DNA from: JABDOU01 sp041609995
Lineage (GTDB): Bacteria > Actinomycetota > Acidimicrobiia > Spongiisociales > SHLN01
Direction of reading: 5' to 3'
DNA length: 13,584 nucleotides
Assembly (NCBI GenBank): GCA_041609995.1
Contig: JBFIPU010000077.1
Coordinates: forward strand, 1 to 13,584
Below are positions 5,986 through 13,373 of this stretch, in pieces. A program made the position numbers and the translations under genes. The notes below the pieces were generated by a model. That model was not told the origin of the DNA. It did no database searches and saw only the letters and a program-made list of their open reading frames with translations. Position 1 is the first letter of the stretch. Each line of letters starts with the position of its first letter.

Positions 5986-6399
5986 GCCAGGCAAACGCAG
6001 CGGACCGCCCCGGTCTTCGTCAGAGGAACCCAGCCCGATGCGGGATACATCGTCGATCAGCCGTTCTCCGGCCGGACCGCGTGGTTCCAAATCATCTACC
6101 CGGGCGATGATCGCGTCGTTGAATCCTTCTTCGGTGCAGTGGACTTCTTGTGCTCTGGCCAGGAGCCCGGCGACCCCGTAATCAAACCGCTCTTCATAGC
6201 CACCGAGCTCCCCTGGTTGGGCATCGCCGATGTCGTCCAGGCTTCGTTGTAGGAACGCGATCACGGACTCGGCTCCGGCGTCACAACCATTGAAGATCGG
6301 CGAAACCCCCGGCTCGTCATCGGCACAAGCCCCCAGAACGACGCTCGTGACCAGACCGAGCGCGATGAGGCTTCGGAATCCAGCCGACAGACGGTTCAC
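5980..6399 (-). CDS. Small lipoprotein, last gene of the catabolic operon
   Basis: A 139-residue protein starting at GTG 6399, inside the GTGA that ends the upstream lyase gene. The N-terminus 'VNRLSAGFRSLIALGLVTSVVLGACADDEPG' is a standard bacterial lipoprotein signal: positive residues, a hydrophobic core and the lipobox LGAC (Cys about 25), so it should be lipidated and held on the outer face of the membrane. The mature part is acidic with two further cysteines ('FNGCDAG' and 'VHCTEEG') that may pair. No known family is recognised. The upstream in-frame ATG at 6504 is rejected because it would overlap the lyase by 105 bases and bury the signal inside the protein. Being the last member of the operon, it may be an accessory binding protein or sensor, which is a guess. 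Its TGA stop overlaps the convergent EthD-like gene by six bases. Confidence 0.7.
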   Translation of the reverse strand: MNRLSAGFRSLIALGLVTSVVLGACADDEPGVSPIFNGCDAGAESVIAFLQRSLDDIGDAQPGELGGYEERFDYGVAGLLARAQEVHCTEEGFNDAIIARVDDLEPRGPAGERLIDDVSRIGLGSSDEDRGGPLRLPGS

Positions 6400-7289
6400 G
6401 GACCGTCGGTGGCCCGGATTGCGATTTCTGCCTCCCACCGGTTCGAGTCGGCCAGACCCACAACCCGGTTCACCTCGTCGAAACTGGCCATGTTGTCCAA
6501 CCATCCTGCGGTGGTGCCCTTGTCCTGAAGCTCGGCAAGCACCTGGCGGGCCGAGTTTGCGATCGTGCGCATCACGGCGCCCGGGTAGATGATCAGCGAA
6601 TATCCGAGCGTGTGGAGTTCGGCGGCCGGCAGCAGCGGTGTCTTTCCGAACTCGACCATGTTGGCCATCAGCGGCCAGCCGGAGAGTTCGGCTCCTATCT
6701 GCTGCAATTCTTCTCGCGTCCTCGGGGCTTCGACGAACAGCACATCGGCCCCGGCCTCCCCGTAGGCCTGCGCACGTTTGATGGCCTCGCCCAGCCCGAT
6801 CGGTCCGCGTGCATCGGTCCGGGCAATGATCAGCATGCCGTCTGGACCGGAGCGGGCGTCGACGGCAGCCGCTATCCGCTCCAACATCTCACCCGTGGGC
6901 ACAACCTCTTTGTCGTCGAAATGACCGCACTTCTTCGGGAACACCTGATCTTCCAGCTGGATGGCCGCCACGCCAGCTCGCTCATACCTCGTGACCGTGC
7001 GCGCAACGTTGTGGACGCCCCCATAACCGGTATCGCCATCGGCGATGACCGGGACATCGACCGCTTCGCAAATGCGTTCGGCCACCAACACCATCTCGTC
7101 CATGGTTGCGATCCCCAGATCCGGACGGCCCAACAGTGAGTTGGCGACCCCGGCACCTGACTGATAGACAGCGCCGAACCCTGCTTCGACGATCAGGCGG
7201 GCGAAAAGAGCATTGAAGGCGCCGGGGGCGATCACGGGAGCCGAATCGGCCATGAGCCCGCGCAGCGCTGCGCCGTTCGTTCCACTCAC
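6396..7289 (-). CDS. Isocitrate lyase/PEP mutase-family lyase (methylisocitrate or dimethylmalate lyase-like)
   Basis: A 297-residue enzyme of the isocitrate lyase/PEP mutase superfamily. It has 'APGAFNALFARLI..AGFGAVYQSGAGV' near the N-terminus, 'IADGDTGYGG' (D84, D86, Mg2+ ligands), 'IQLEDQVFPKKCGH' (E113, D114 and the KKCGH signature, residues 119-123, whose Cys is the usual catalytic acid/base) and 'IARTDA'. Members of this 290-300-residue class cleave 2-methylisocitrate, 2,3-dimethylmalate or decarboxylate oxaloacetate. The KKCGH motif argues for a C-C lyase. The frame extends to 7502, but GTG 7289 is chosen: it lies in a GTGA overlap with the small hydratase subunit, has GGAGG 6 bases upstream, and gives the family's usual opening 'AALRGLM'. 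In context, downstream of an aconitase-type hydratase, dimethylmalate-type cleavage to a 2-oxo acid and a carboxylate is the leading idea. Confidence 0.9.
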   Translation of the reverse strand: MSGTNGAALRGLMADSAPVIAPGAFNALFARLIVEAGFGAVYQSGAGVANSLLGRPDLGIATMDEMVLVAERICEAVDVPVIADGDTGYGGVHNVARTVTRYERAGVAAIQLEDQVFPKKCGHFDDKEVVPTGEMLERIAAAVDARSGPDGMLIIARTDARGPIGLGEAIKRAQAYGEAGADVLFVEAPRTREELQQIGAELSGWPLMANMVEFGKTPLLPAAELHTLGYSLIIYPGAVMRTIANSARQVLAELQDKGTTAGWLDNMASFDEVNRVVGLADSNRWEAEIAIRATDGP

Positions 7290-7783
7290 TGCGATCCTCC
7301 GATCTGCTGTTTGAGAAGCGGTTCGAGCCCACCGGCCTCCAGAATCGCACCGACCTCCGGGGGCAGGCCGATCGCTCGATGGGTGGTGCCCGACTCGATG
7401 ACCCTGACCACTCCCTGCTCTGTGTCGATCCGGACGTGCTGCCCTTCTGCGATTTCGCCGGCCGTGGCGCATTCGACGGGGATCAGGCCCACGTTGATGC
7501 AATTACGAAAGAAGATACGCGCAAACGACTCGGCGACGATTGCCGAGATACCCGCTGCCTGGATCGCCCGGGGCGCAACTTCCCGGCTGGAACCGGTGCC
7601 GAAGTTCTTGCCGCCGACGACCACATCGCCGGGAGAGACGAGCCCGGCGAACCCGGGGCGAATTCCATCCATCACGTAGTTCGCGATCTCGTCCAGGTCG
7701 CCGATCAGGTACTTTCCCGGCACGATCACGTCGGTATCGACGTTGTCGCCGAACTTCCACACTCTGCCCTCGATAATCGTCAC
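7286..7783 (-). CDS. Aconitase-family hydratase, small (swivel) subunit, LeuD-like
   Basis: A 165-residue LeuD-type swivel domain. Visible motifs are 'FGDNVDTDVIVPGKYL' (residues 11-26), the hallmark loop 'GGKNFGTGSSREVAP' (57-71) with the substrate-binding Ser/Arg, and 'AIVAESFARIFFRNCINVGLIPVE' (81-104). It pairs with the large subunit encoded immediately upstream, whose stop and this GTG start overlap (GTGA). Together such pairs hydrate or dehydrate unsaturated diacids: isopropylmalate, citraconate/maleate, or dimethylmaleate. The partner lyase and the amidases nearby argue against leucine biosynthesis and for a catabolic hydratase. It ends in 'GGSQ', and its stop overlaps the lyase start. 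Substrate is not provable from this sequence alone. Confidence 0.92.
   Translation of the reverse strand: MTIIEGRVWKFGDNVDTDVIVPGKYLIGDLDEIANYVMDGIRPGFAGLVSPGDVVVGGKNFGTGSSREVAPRAIQAAGISAIVAESFARIFFRNCINVGLIPVECATAGEIAEGQHVRIDTEQGVVRVIESGTTHRAIGLPPEVGAILEAGGLEPLLKQQIGGSQ
7296..7300 (-). promoter_or_regulatory. Ribosome binding site for the lyase GTG start
   Basis: GGAGG on the minus strand lies 6 bases ahead of GTG 7289, inside the end of the small-subunit gene. It decides the lyase start against the longer open frame to 7502 and supports reinitiation after the small subunit. Confidence 0.6.
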
Positions 7784-9048
7784 GCCGGAACCTTCAAGAG
7801 TTCACGCGGATCGATCACCTTGCCCGCTACGGCAGCTGCCGCCACGGTGTACGGTGACCCCAGCCAGACCTCTGAGTCCGGGCTTCCCATCCGCCCACGG
7901 GCATTGCGGCTCGTCGTCGAAATGCATACTTCTCCCGGCCCGAGGACGCCGCTGCCGATGCCCGGGCATGCTCCGCAGCCGGTGGACAGGATGTGCGCCC
8001 CCGCCTCCATCAGGATCTGGGCCACGCCCGTGTCCATCGCCTGCTGCAGCGCGGCGCGGGAGGCCGGAGCAACCTGGAGCAGCACCCCTTTGGCCACCTT
8101 CCTGCCTTCCAGAATATCGGCCGCCATGGCCAGGTCGCTGTACTTGGCGCCGGTGCAGGCGCCGATGTAGGCGCGGTTGAGGCCCGGCTGGCCGGCATCG
8201 GCCGCCCGAATGACATCGTCGTGCTTGTGAGGTCGAGCCACCACCGGTTCCATGTGCGAGGCGTCGTACGACCACGTGGCCTCGAAGGTGGCGTCGACGT
8301 CGGAGAAGGGCCCTTCCGGTACCTCAACCCCCAGGTCCGCCAGGTAGGCAACCGTGGTCGCGTCGGCCGGCACAATCCCCGACTTGGCACCAATCTCGGC
8401 GCACATGTTTGTGAGCACGCTGCGCTCGAGGACGCCCATGGCCGCCACCGCCTCGCCGCCGAACTCGAGCACTCGGTACAAACCACCATCCATTCCCTGG
8501 TCGCCGATGATGGTCAGGATCATGTCCTTGGCCGTCACGCCCGCCGCAAGGTCCCCTTCGATCACCACCCTGATCGTCTTCGGAACCCGAAGCCACATGC
8601 GGCCGGTCGCCACGATACCGAGCATGTCGGTTGATCCGACGCCCACCGCCAGGCAGCCGAGCACACCGGCTGTGAGGCTGTGCGAATCGCCTCCCACATA
8701 GAGCATCCCAGGGCGGACGTAGGCCTTTTCCACCATCAGCGTGTGAGATATCCCCTCCGCTTCGTGAAACCGCTCGATCCCGTACTCGGCCACGAATTCC
8801 CGTGTCGTTTGGAGAATCCGCGCGCTCCCGACATCAGCCGCCGGTACGTAATGGTCGGCCACGATGACGAGCCTGTCCGGATCCCACACACCCACGCCGA
8901 GTTCTTTGAGCGCCGGCCAGAACCGCCGGGGTCCACTCGAATCGTGGGTCATCGCCATGTCGACATCAACCCACAGCACTTCGTCCGGCTGCACCGAATC
9001 GCGTCTGGCTGCGCGGGCAATGATCTTCTCGGCAAGCGTCATTCCCAT
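7780..9048 (-). CDS. Aconitase-family hydratase, large [4Fe-4S] subunit, LeuC-like
   Basis: A 422-residue large subunit. Three cysteines in the expected places would hold the [4Fe-4S] cluster: 'IGACTGAKYSDL' (C298) and 'STGCGACPG' (C358 and C361). Other family segments are 'YVGGDSHSLTAG' (118-128), 'GDQGMDG' and 'NARGRMGSP' near 382-390. The sequence GACTGAK instead of the GSCTN of true LeuC, and 'RMGS' where LeuC has 'RQG', point to the hydratase group that includes maleate and dimethylmaleate hydratases, though this assignment is from recalled patterns. It acts with the small subunit in the cytoplasm. The ATG at 9048 is 9 bases after the stop of amidohydrolase B; another ATG at 9042 is possible. 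The stop overlaps the small-subunit start (GTGA). Confidence 0.92.
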   Translation of the reverse strand: MGMTLAEKIIARAARRDSVQPDEVLWVDVDMAMTHDSSGPRRFWPALKELGVGVWDPDRLVIVADHYVPAADVGSARILQTTREFVAEYGIERFHEAEGISHTLMVEKAYVRPGMLYVGGDSHSLTAGVLGCLAVGVGSTDMLGIVATGRMWLRVPKTIRVVIEGDLAAGVTAKDMILTIIGDQGMDGGLYRVLEFGGEAVAAMGVLERSVLTNMCAEIGAKSGIVPADATTVAYLADLGVEVPEGPFSDVDATFEATWSYDASHMEPVVARPHKHDDVIRAADAGQPGLNRAYIGACTGAKYSDLAMAADILEGRKVAKGVLLQVAPASRAALQQAMDTGVAQILMEAGAHILSTGCGACPGIGSGVLGPGEVCISTTSRNARGRMGSPDSEVWLGSPYTVAAAAVAGKVIDPRELLKVPA

Positions 9049-9057
9049 GGCTGCAGC

Positions 9058-10431
9058 CTAGATCTCGCGGGGTAGATACCGACCCCGACCGGGCGCGCCG
9101 GTCAACTCGCCACCTCTGGCGATCACCTCGCCGCGCAAGATGGTCATCACCGGCCACCCACGAAACGTCATCCCCTCGAAAATCGAGAAATCGGAATGCG
9201 CCGCGGTCGCCTCATCTCCGACCGTGTGCTCGGCCCCGAGATCGACCAGCACGAGGTCGGCGTCTGATCCCTCGGCAATGGTTCCCTTGCGAGGGTAGAG
9301 ACCAAAGATCCTGGCGGGATTCTCGGCCATGATCTGTGCGATCCGACCAAGGGACATTCCCCGTGCATGGTGGCCACCCGACAACAAGGAGGGAACGATG
9401 AACCCCACGCCGTCGAACCCCGGCTTCACGTTCCAGAAACCGCCATCGCCCATCTTGAAATCGCGCATGATCGGATTGGAATCGCTGCCGACGGTGTCGA
9501 GCCGGCCATCGGCGAGGGCATCCCACAACGCGTCTTGATCTTCCTGGTGTCGGATCGGCGGGCTGACGGTTGCCAACAGCCCCGGGCCCTGATCGGCGGT
9601 GTGCATCAAATAATGCGGGCAAGTCTCTCCGATCAGACGTTCATTCTGGGCCCACGGCAGGGTGAGGGCCTCCATGGTCAGCTTGGCGCTGAGATGTACC
9701 AGGTAGGTGGTGACACCGGTTTGTCGGGCCAACAGCATCATGGCGAGCACACTGTCGGTCTCGCTGAAATCGGGGGCCAGCCGCTCATAGAACAGCAGGT
9801 CAGGGGTCATCTCATCGGCGATTCGCCGCCTGGCCTCGTTCTTCAGCTCTGAGTTCTCGCAGTGGACGTTGAGCACCATGCGATCGGGGTCGATGTCCTT
9901 CATGGCCTCCATCACCGACCACACCCACCCGTTGTCGACGGGCCGGTCGCTGTCGAACACCTGCTTCTCTCGACCTTTCCACGAAAGGTTGATCTTGTAC
10001 GACGTGATTCCAAAACGCTCAGTGGTCTCGGCCAGTTCTGTGAGGTGGGGCTGGGTCAACAGTTGAAAATGGAATGCGCTGTCGACGTAGGCGTTGGCCT
10101 CGTAGGTTTCTATGTATCGAGGCGCCATCTCGAGATACGAGCCGGTCTGTTTGAAATAGTTCACCAGCGTTGTCACACCGCCGAGCGCCGCCAACCCGGT
10201 CCCGGGCTCTGTGTCGACCTCCAGCGGTTGGTAGCCGCCCAGGTGAATATGCGGGTCGACCGCACCCGGCATCACATGCAGACCGGTGGCATCAATCATG
10301 TCGACGCCAACGGGCGCCTCGCCCGGGTCGTGGATGCCGGCGATCAGGCCATTCGCAATCGACAGATCGGCCGGCCGCGGTTCTTCCCCCGGGATGACAA
10401 CCGTTCCGTTGATGATCACGAGATCGGCCAT
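9058..10431 (-). CDS. Dihydroorotase/hydantoinase-family cyclic amidohydrolase (B)
   Basis: A 457-residue amidohydrolase starting MADLVIINGTVVIPG. Metal ligands can be followed in order: 'DPHIHLGG' (H61, H63), 'SYKINLSW' (K146, the site carboxylated in dihydropyrimidinases and allantoinases), 'NVHCENSE' (H190), 'LVHLSAK' (H246) and 'VGSDSNP' (D317). The residue after the catalytic Asp is Ser instead of the usual His (SDH in most relatives and in paralogue A), so substrate recognition may differ. Family members open cyclic amides, ureides and imides. Here the gene lies between an isochorismatase-fold amidase and an aconitase-type hydratase, which suggests ring opening of an imide or lactam whose product is deamidated next door; this is inference. 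The open frame continues to 10623, but ATG 10431 is chosen: it has GGAG 7 bases upstream and overlaps the amidase TGA by one base (TGATG). Confidence 0.92.
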   Translation of the reverse strand: MADLVIINGTVVIPGEEPRPADLSIANGLIAGIHDPGEAPVGVDMIDATGLHVMPGAVDPHIHLGGYQPLEVDTEPGTGLAALGGVTTLVNYFKQTGSYLEMAPRYIETYEANAYVDSAFHFQLLTQPHLTELAETTERFGITSYKINLSWKGREKQVFDSDRPVDNGWVWSVMEAMKDIDPDRMVLNVHCENSELKNEARRRIADEMTPDLLFYERLAPDFSETDSVLAMMLLARQTGVTTYLVHLSAKLTMEALTLPWAQNERLIGETCPHYLMHTADQGPGLLATVSPPIRHQEDQDALWDALADGRLDTVGSDSNPIMRDFKMGDGGFWNVKPGFDGVGFIVPSLLSGGHHARGMSLGRIAQIMAENPARIFGLYPRKGTIAEGSDADLVLVDLGAEHTVGDEATAAHSDFSIFEGMTFRGWPVMTILRGEVIARGGELTGAPGRGRYLPREI

Positions 10432-11135
10432 CAGGCGGCTCCGTGTGGTAGCTGTTCGAGATAAGCGATGACCGAGGCCGAGTCCATCACATCGGTGTAC
10501 TTCATCCACATGTCCAACAAGGCGATCTTGTGCGAAGCAATGATCCGATCGGCGACGGCGTCGGCCACCACCGCCACCTTGAATCCCCGGCTGACCGCAT
10601 CCACAGCCGTGGCACGAACACACCCGCTGGTCGACACGCCGGCAATAGCCAGCGTATCTGTGCCCAGACCCACCAGGTAGTTGACCAGCGGTGTCCCGTA
10701 GAACGCGCTGGCGTAACTCTTGTCCAGCACAAAGTCACCGTCCTGCGGTGCGATTTCCTCGACGATGCGGCTCCCTGCCGATTCGTCGAGGGTGCTGCTG
10801 TGGTCCCACGAGGACTTGCCGGCAAAGGAATCGAACCGCACGGTTCGCTTCTGCACATTGCGCGTGTAAATCACGGGCACATCGGCGGCGCGGGCTGCCA
10901 CCAGCAGCCGGCCGGCGACACGAACCGCAGCCCACGCCTTCTCGCCCCCGCCCGCCGGCCATCGATCCTGCTGCTGTTCCACCGGCTCGTCTGCGCCGAT
11001 GTAGTTGTACTGGCAGTCGATCACCATCAGCAACGGTGAGTCGCCCAGACCTCGAGCCTTGCCGTATCCGGCGTTCGCTATCACGGCACGATCGGCATCC
11101 GTCAACAAGTCGGTCCACACCGACGTGACATCCAT
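10431..11135 (-). CDS. Isochorismatase-fold cysteine amidase (N-carbamoylsarcosine amidase/maleamate amidohydrolase-like)
   Basis: A 234-residue member of the isochorismatase-like hydrolases. The Asp-Lys-Cys triad is intact: D40 in 'LLMVIDCQYNYIG', K139 in 'FVLDKSYASAFYGTPL' and C172 in 'GVSTSGCVRATAVDA', with the usual Gly-Val-Ser-Thr loop before the nucleophile. The 'KSYASAFYGTPL..YL' and 'STSGCVRATAVDA' blocks place it with N-carbamoylsarcosine amidase, maleamate amidohydrolase and related ureido or amide hydrolases, not with true isochorismatases. The reaction would be release of ammonia (or carbamate) from an amide acid. The gene starts at ATG 11135, overlapping the ABC ATPase TGA by one base (TGATG), with GGAG 5 bases upstream. 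Its stop overlaps the amidohydrolase B start in the same way. Position directly before the ring-opening enzyme fits a two-step imide or ureide hydrolysis. Confidence 0.9.
   Translation of the reverse strand: MDVTSVWTDLLTDADRAVIANAGYGKARGLGDSPLLMVIDCQYNYIGADEPVEQQQDRWPAGGGEKAWAAVRVAGRLLVAARAADVPVIYTRNVQKRTVRFDSFAGKSSWDHSSTLDESAGSRIVEEIAPQDGDFVLDKSYASAFYGTPLVNYLVGLGTDTLAIAGVSTSGCVRATAVDAVSRGFKVAVVADAVADRIIASHKIALLDMWMKYTDVMDSASVIAYLEQLPHGAA
10439..10442 (-). promoter_or_regulatory. Ribosome binding site deciding the start of amidohydrolase B
   Basis: GGAG on the minus strand is 7 bases before ATG 10431, within the amidase coding end. It supports this start against the longer frame open to 10623, whose extra 64 residues are low-complexity Gly/Arg/Cys and read antisense-like sequence of the amidase. 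Confidence 0.55.
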
Positions 11136-11986
11136 CAGCTCTCCATTTCGCCGTCCGCGAGCATCTCACCCCTCACGAGCAAGTCGTCCGAGAGTCTCTC
11201 GGCCACTTCCTCCTCCATCGGAGCGCGATCGAGAACCGCACGGAGGAAGGCTTTGGTTCGTTCGTGGCCGGGGTTGCTCAGCACCTCGGCGGCGGGACCT
11301 TCTTCGACGATCTTGCCGTGGTCGATGAACAGCACGCGATCACCCACCTCGGCTGCGAATCCCATCTCATGGGTAACGACCAACATCGTCATGCCTTGTT
11401 CTGCCAGACGTTTCATCACCAGCAGTATCTCCCCGGCCAGCTCTGGATCGACGGCAGATGTCACCTCGTCGAACAACATGAGCTTGGGTTCCATCGCCAA
11501 CGCCCGGGCAATTGCCACCCGCTGCTGTTGGCCACCTGATAGCTGGGTCGGATACGATTCGCCTTTGTGGCCGAGACCGACTGCGTCGAGCAATTCGTGG
11601 GCCCGTTGGGTGGCCTCGGCCTTGTCAATGCCCTTCACGGACATCGGCGCCTCGATGATGTTCTCCACGGCCGTCATGTGGGGAAAGAGGTTGAAGCGCT
11701 GGAATACCATCCCGATGTGCTCCCGCGCTTCGCGGATCTGGCCTTTGTCGGCAAAGCTCATCGACCCGTTCGCCTGCTCTTCGCACAACACTTGGCCGTC
11801 GACCTCGATACGCCCTCCGGTCGGACGTTCCAGCAGGTTGACGCATCGCAGCATGGTGGTCTTGCCCGACCCCGACGGGCCGATGATCGACACCACCTCC
11901 CCGCGCTCCACCTGGAAGTCGACCCCGCGCAGGACCTCAGTCTTGCCGAATGACTTGTGCAGGCCGGTCACATTCACCAGGGCCAT
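11135..11986 (-). CDS. Polar amino-acid ABC transporter ATP-binding protein (HisP/GlnQ-like)
   Basis: A 283-residue ATPase with Walker A 'GPSGSGKTT' (36-44), Q-loop 'MVFQRFNLFPHMT', signature 'LSGGQQQRV' (149-157), Walker B 'LMLFDEVTSAVDPE' (169-182) and the switch His in 'VVTHEMGFAAEV'. Between the first strands and the Q-loop is an insertion 'CEEQANGSMSFADKGQIREAREH', like that of the histidine transporter HisP (reads 'DGQL.VADKNQLR'), placing it in the HisP-type polar amino-acid group. About 35 extra acidic residues follow the catalytic domain. It would drive import through the two permeases encoded upstream. A GTG at 11992 overlaps the permease stop, but GAAGG lies 7 bases before ATG 11986, which is taken as the start. 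It is cotranscribed with the enzymes that follow. Confidence 0.95.
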   Translation of the reverse strand: MALVNVTGLHKSFGKTEVLRGVDFQVERGEVVSIIGPSGSGKTTMLRCVNLLERPTGGRIEVDGQVLCEEQANGSMSFADKGQIREAREHIGMVFQRFNLFPHMTAVENIIEAPMSVKGIDKAEATQRAHELLDAVGLGHKGESYPTQLSGGQQQRVAIARALAMEPKLMLFDEVTSAVDPELAGEILLVMKRLAEQGMTMLVVTHEMGFAAEVGDRVLFIDHGKIVEEGPAAEVLSNPGHERTKAFLRAVLDRAPMEEEVAERLSDDLLVRGEMLADGEMES

Positions 11987-11988
11987 CG

Positions 11989-12657
11989 TCACACCTTCAA
12001 CTGGAACGTTCGCTCGGTCAACTGCTGCACGATCACAAACACTGTCGTCATCGCCAAATAGAGGAGGGCCAGCGCAGTGATCCGTTCCCGAAACTGAAAA
12101 TCGTTGGAGAACAGGCGTTGGGTCAGAAGTGTCATTTCAGGCACGGTCACGAGAGTGGCGAGTGAGGTTTGTTTGAGGAGGGTCATGGCGTTGCTGGTAT
12201 AGGGAGGAATCATGATTCGGATCCCCTGGGGGATGATGATGCGACGCATGTAATGAGCCTTGGTCATGCCCAGCGCCTCGGAAGCCTCCGACTGACCCAG
12301 ATCGACTGCGATGATCCCGGACCTGATGACCTCCGCCTGGTAGGCCGCGGTCCATACGCTCAATGCTACGACCGCCGCCGGGAAGGGATCCAGCAGGATG
12401 CCGTCGACGAAACCGAGGTTGAGGTCGGGCAATGCAAAGAACGCGAAGAAGAGCAAGATGAGCAGCGGGATCCCCCGGAACAACCATCCGAAACCGGCCG
12501 CAAACCACCGCAAGGGCTTGACGGGCGAGAGTCGCATCAAGGCCAGGATCAATGCGCCCAAGGTGCCGATCGCCAGCGCATAGGCGGTCAGCGACGCTGT
12601 GGTCGACGCCCCCTTCCAAATCAAGGGGATCGCTTCCCAAACGAGGTCGAGATCCAT
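11989..12657 (-). CDS. Polar amino-acid ABC transporter permease 2 (HisM/GlnP-like)
   Basis: A 222-residue inner-membrane permease with about five helices. It carries the BPD_transp_1 cytoplasmic coupling loop, whose EAA motif reads EASEALGMTKAHYMRRIIIP, and the family segment 'GWLFRGIPLLILLFFAFF' near residues 57-75. The N-terminal 'LIWKGASTTASLTAYALAIGTLGALILAL' is the His/Glu/Gln/Arg permease entry helix. It pairs with the neighbour at 12667-13332, from which it is separated by 9 bases. The two EAA loops are identical over at least 20 residues, so they arose by duplication. Substrate class is an amino acid or a polar analogue. Confidence 0.92.
   Translation of the reverse strand: MDLDLVWEAIPLIWKGASTTASLTAYALAIGTLGALILALMRLSPVKPLRWFAAGFGWLFRGIPLLILLFFAFFALPDLNLGFVDGILLDPFPAAVVALSVWTAAYQAEVIRSGIIAVDLGQSEASEALGMTKAHYMRRIIIPQGIRIMIPPYTSNAMTLLKQTSLATLVTVPEMTLLTQRLFSNDFQFRERITALALLYLAMTTVFVIVQQLTERTFQLKV
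11994..11998 (-). promoter_or_regulatory. Ribosome binding site deciding the start of the ABC ATPase
   Basis: GAAGG on the minus strand lies 7 bases before ATG 11986 and only one base before the competing GTG 11992, so the ATG is the better start. It sits in the last codons of permease 2. Confidence 0.5.
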
Positions 12658-12666
12658 ATCGGCGTC

Positions 12667-13332
12667 CTAGGTCTTCAGCGCAAAGCGGCGCTCCAGGTAT
12701 TCCTGGGGCACCACCAGCAGGGTCGTCAGTACGAGATAGATCGCGGCAGCGGCGGTGAACAATTCGACGGTCCGGAAGGTGGAGTTCGACAATTGGCGGG
12801 TGATCCCCGTCAACTCGACCAGCCCGATGCCCACGGCTACCGACGTGGCCTTGAGAAGGAGGATCGAGTTGCTCATGTAGGTCGGCACAATCACACGAAT
12901 GCTTTGAGGAATGATGATCCGGCGCATGTAGTGGGCCTTGGTCATACCCAGAGCCTCGGACGCCTCGTGCTGTCCGGGATCCACGGATAACAGCCCGGCC
13001 CGAATGATCTCAGCCTTGTAGGCGGCGGCGTCGACCCCCAATCCGAGCATTCCTGCCTGCACCGGCGTCAACCAGCCGAGTCCGGGCAAATCCCGGGCAA
13101 CGAAGAATGCAAACAGCAGCGTGACGAAGACCGGAATCCCACGGAACGCCCAGACATAGCCGGCCGACAACCAGCGCAATGGGGCGATCGGTGACAACCG
13201 CATCAACGCCAGTATCAGCCCCAGAATCGTGGCGAGCACCAGGGCGGCGGCGAAGAGGCCGAGCGTGAGCCTGGTCCCTTCCATCAGCAGGTTCCAGGAC
13301 CGGCCGACCACTGCCCAGTCCCACTCACTCAT
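12667..13332 (-). CDS. Polar amino-acid ABC transporter permease 1 (HisQ/GlnP-like)
   Basis: A 221-residue permease of the same family. It has the entry 'NLLMEGTRLTLGLFAAALVLATILGLILALMRLSP', the conserved 'YVWAFRGIPVFVTLLFAFF' and the EAA loop EASEALGMTKAHYMRRIIIP, identical in its core to that of the partner permease. It forms a heterodimeric channel with permease 2. No strong ribosome binding site precedes ATG 13332; the leader holds a repeated GTGAGTGAGT. About 110 bases separate it from the binding-protein gene and contain a strong stem-loop, an arrangement common in amino-acid ABC operons that make more binding protein than permease. Confidence 0.92.
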   Translation of the reverse strand: MSEWDWAVVGRSWNLLMEGTRLTLGLFAAALVLATILGLILALMRLSPIAPLRWLSAGYVWAFRGIPVFVTLLFAFFVARDLPGLGWLTPVQAGMLGLGVDAAAYKAEIIRAGLLSVDPGQHEASEALGMTKAHYMRRIIIPQSIRVIVPTYMSNSILLLKATSVAVGIGLVELTGITRQLSNSTFRTVELFTAAAAIYLVLTTLLVVPQEYLERRFALKT

Positions 13333-13373
13333 GGAGCCGACTCACTCACCCGGGTCGCGCCCACATGGCGAGT

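Noticed and set aside
6400..6504. N-terminal extension of the small lipoprotein
   Set aside because: It overlaps the lyase coding end and would hide the lipoprotein signal behind 35 residues.
7290..7502. N-terminal extension of the isocitrate-lyase-family enzyme
   Set aside because: It lies inside the small hydratase subunit gene and is Arg-rich without similarity; GTG 7289 with GGAGG fits family length.
7286..9048. LeuC/LeuD of leucine biosynthesis
   Set aside because: No leuA or leuB is nearby and the context is a transporter, two amide hydrolases and a C-C lyase; the sequence GACTGAK differs from the GSCTN expected of LeuC.
10432..10623. N-terminal extension of amidohydrolase B
   Set aside because: The extra 64 residues are Gly/Arg/Cys low-complexity and overlap the amidase gene; ATG 10431 has a good ribosome binding site and gives the normal family N-terminus.
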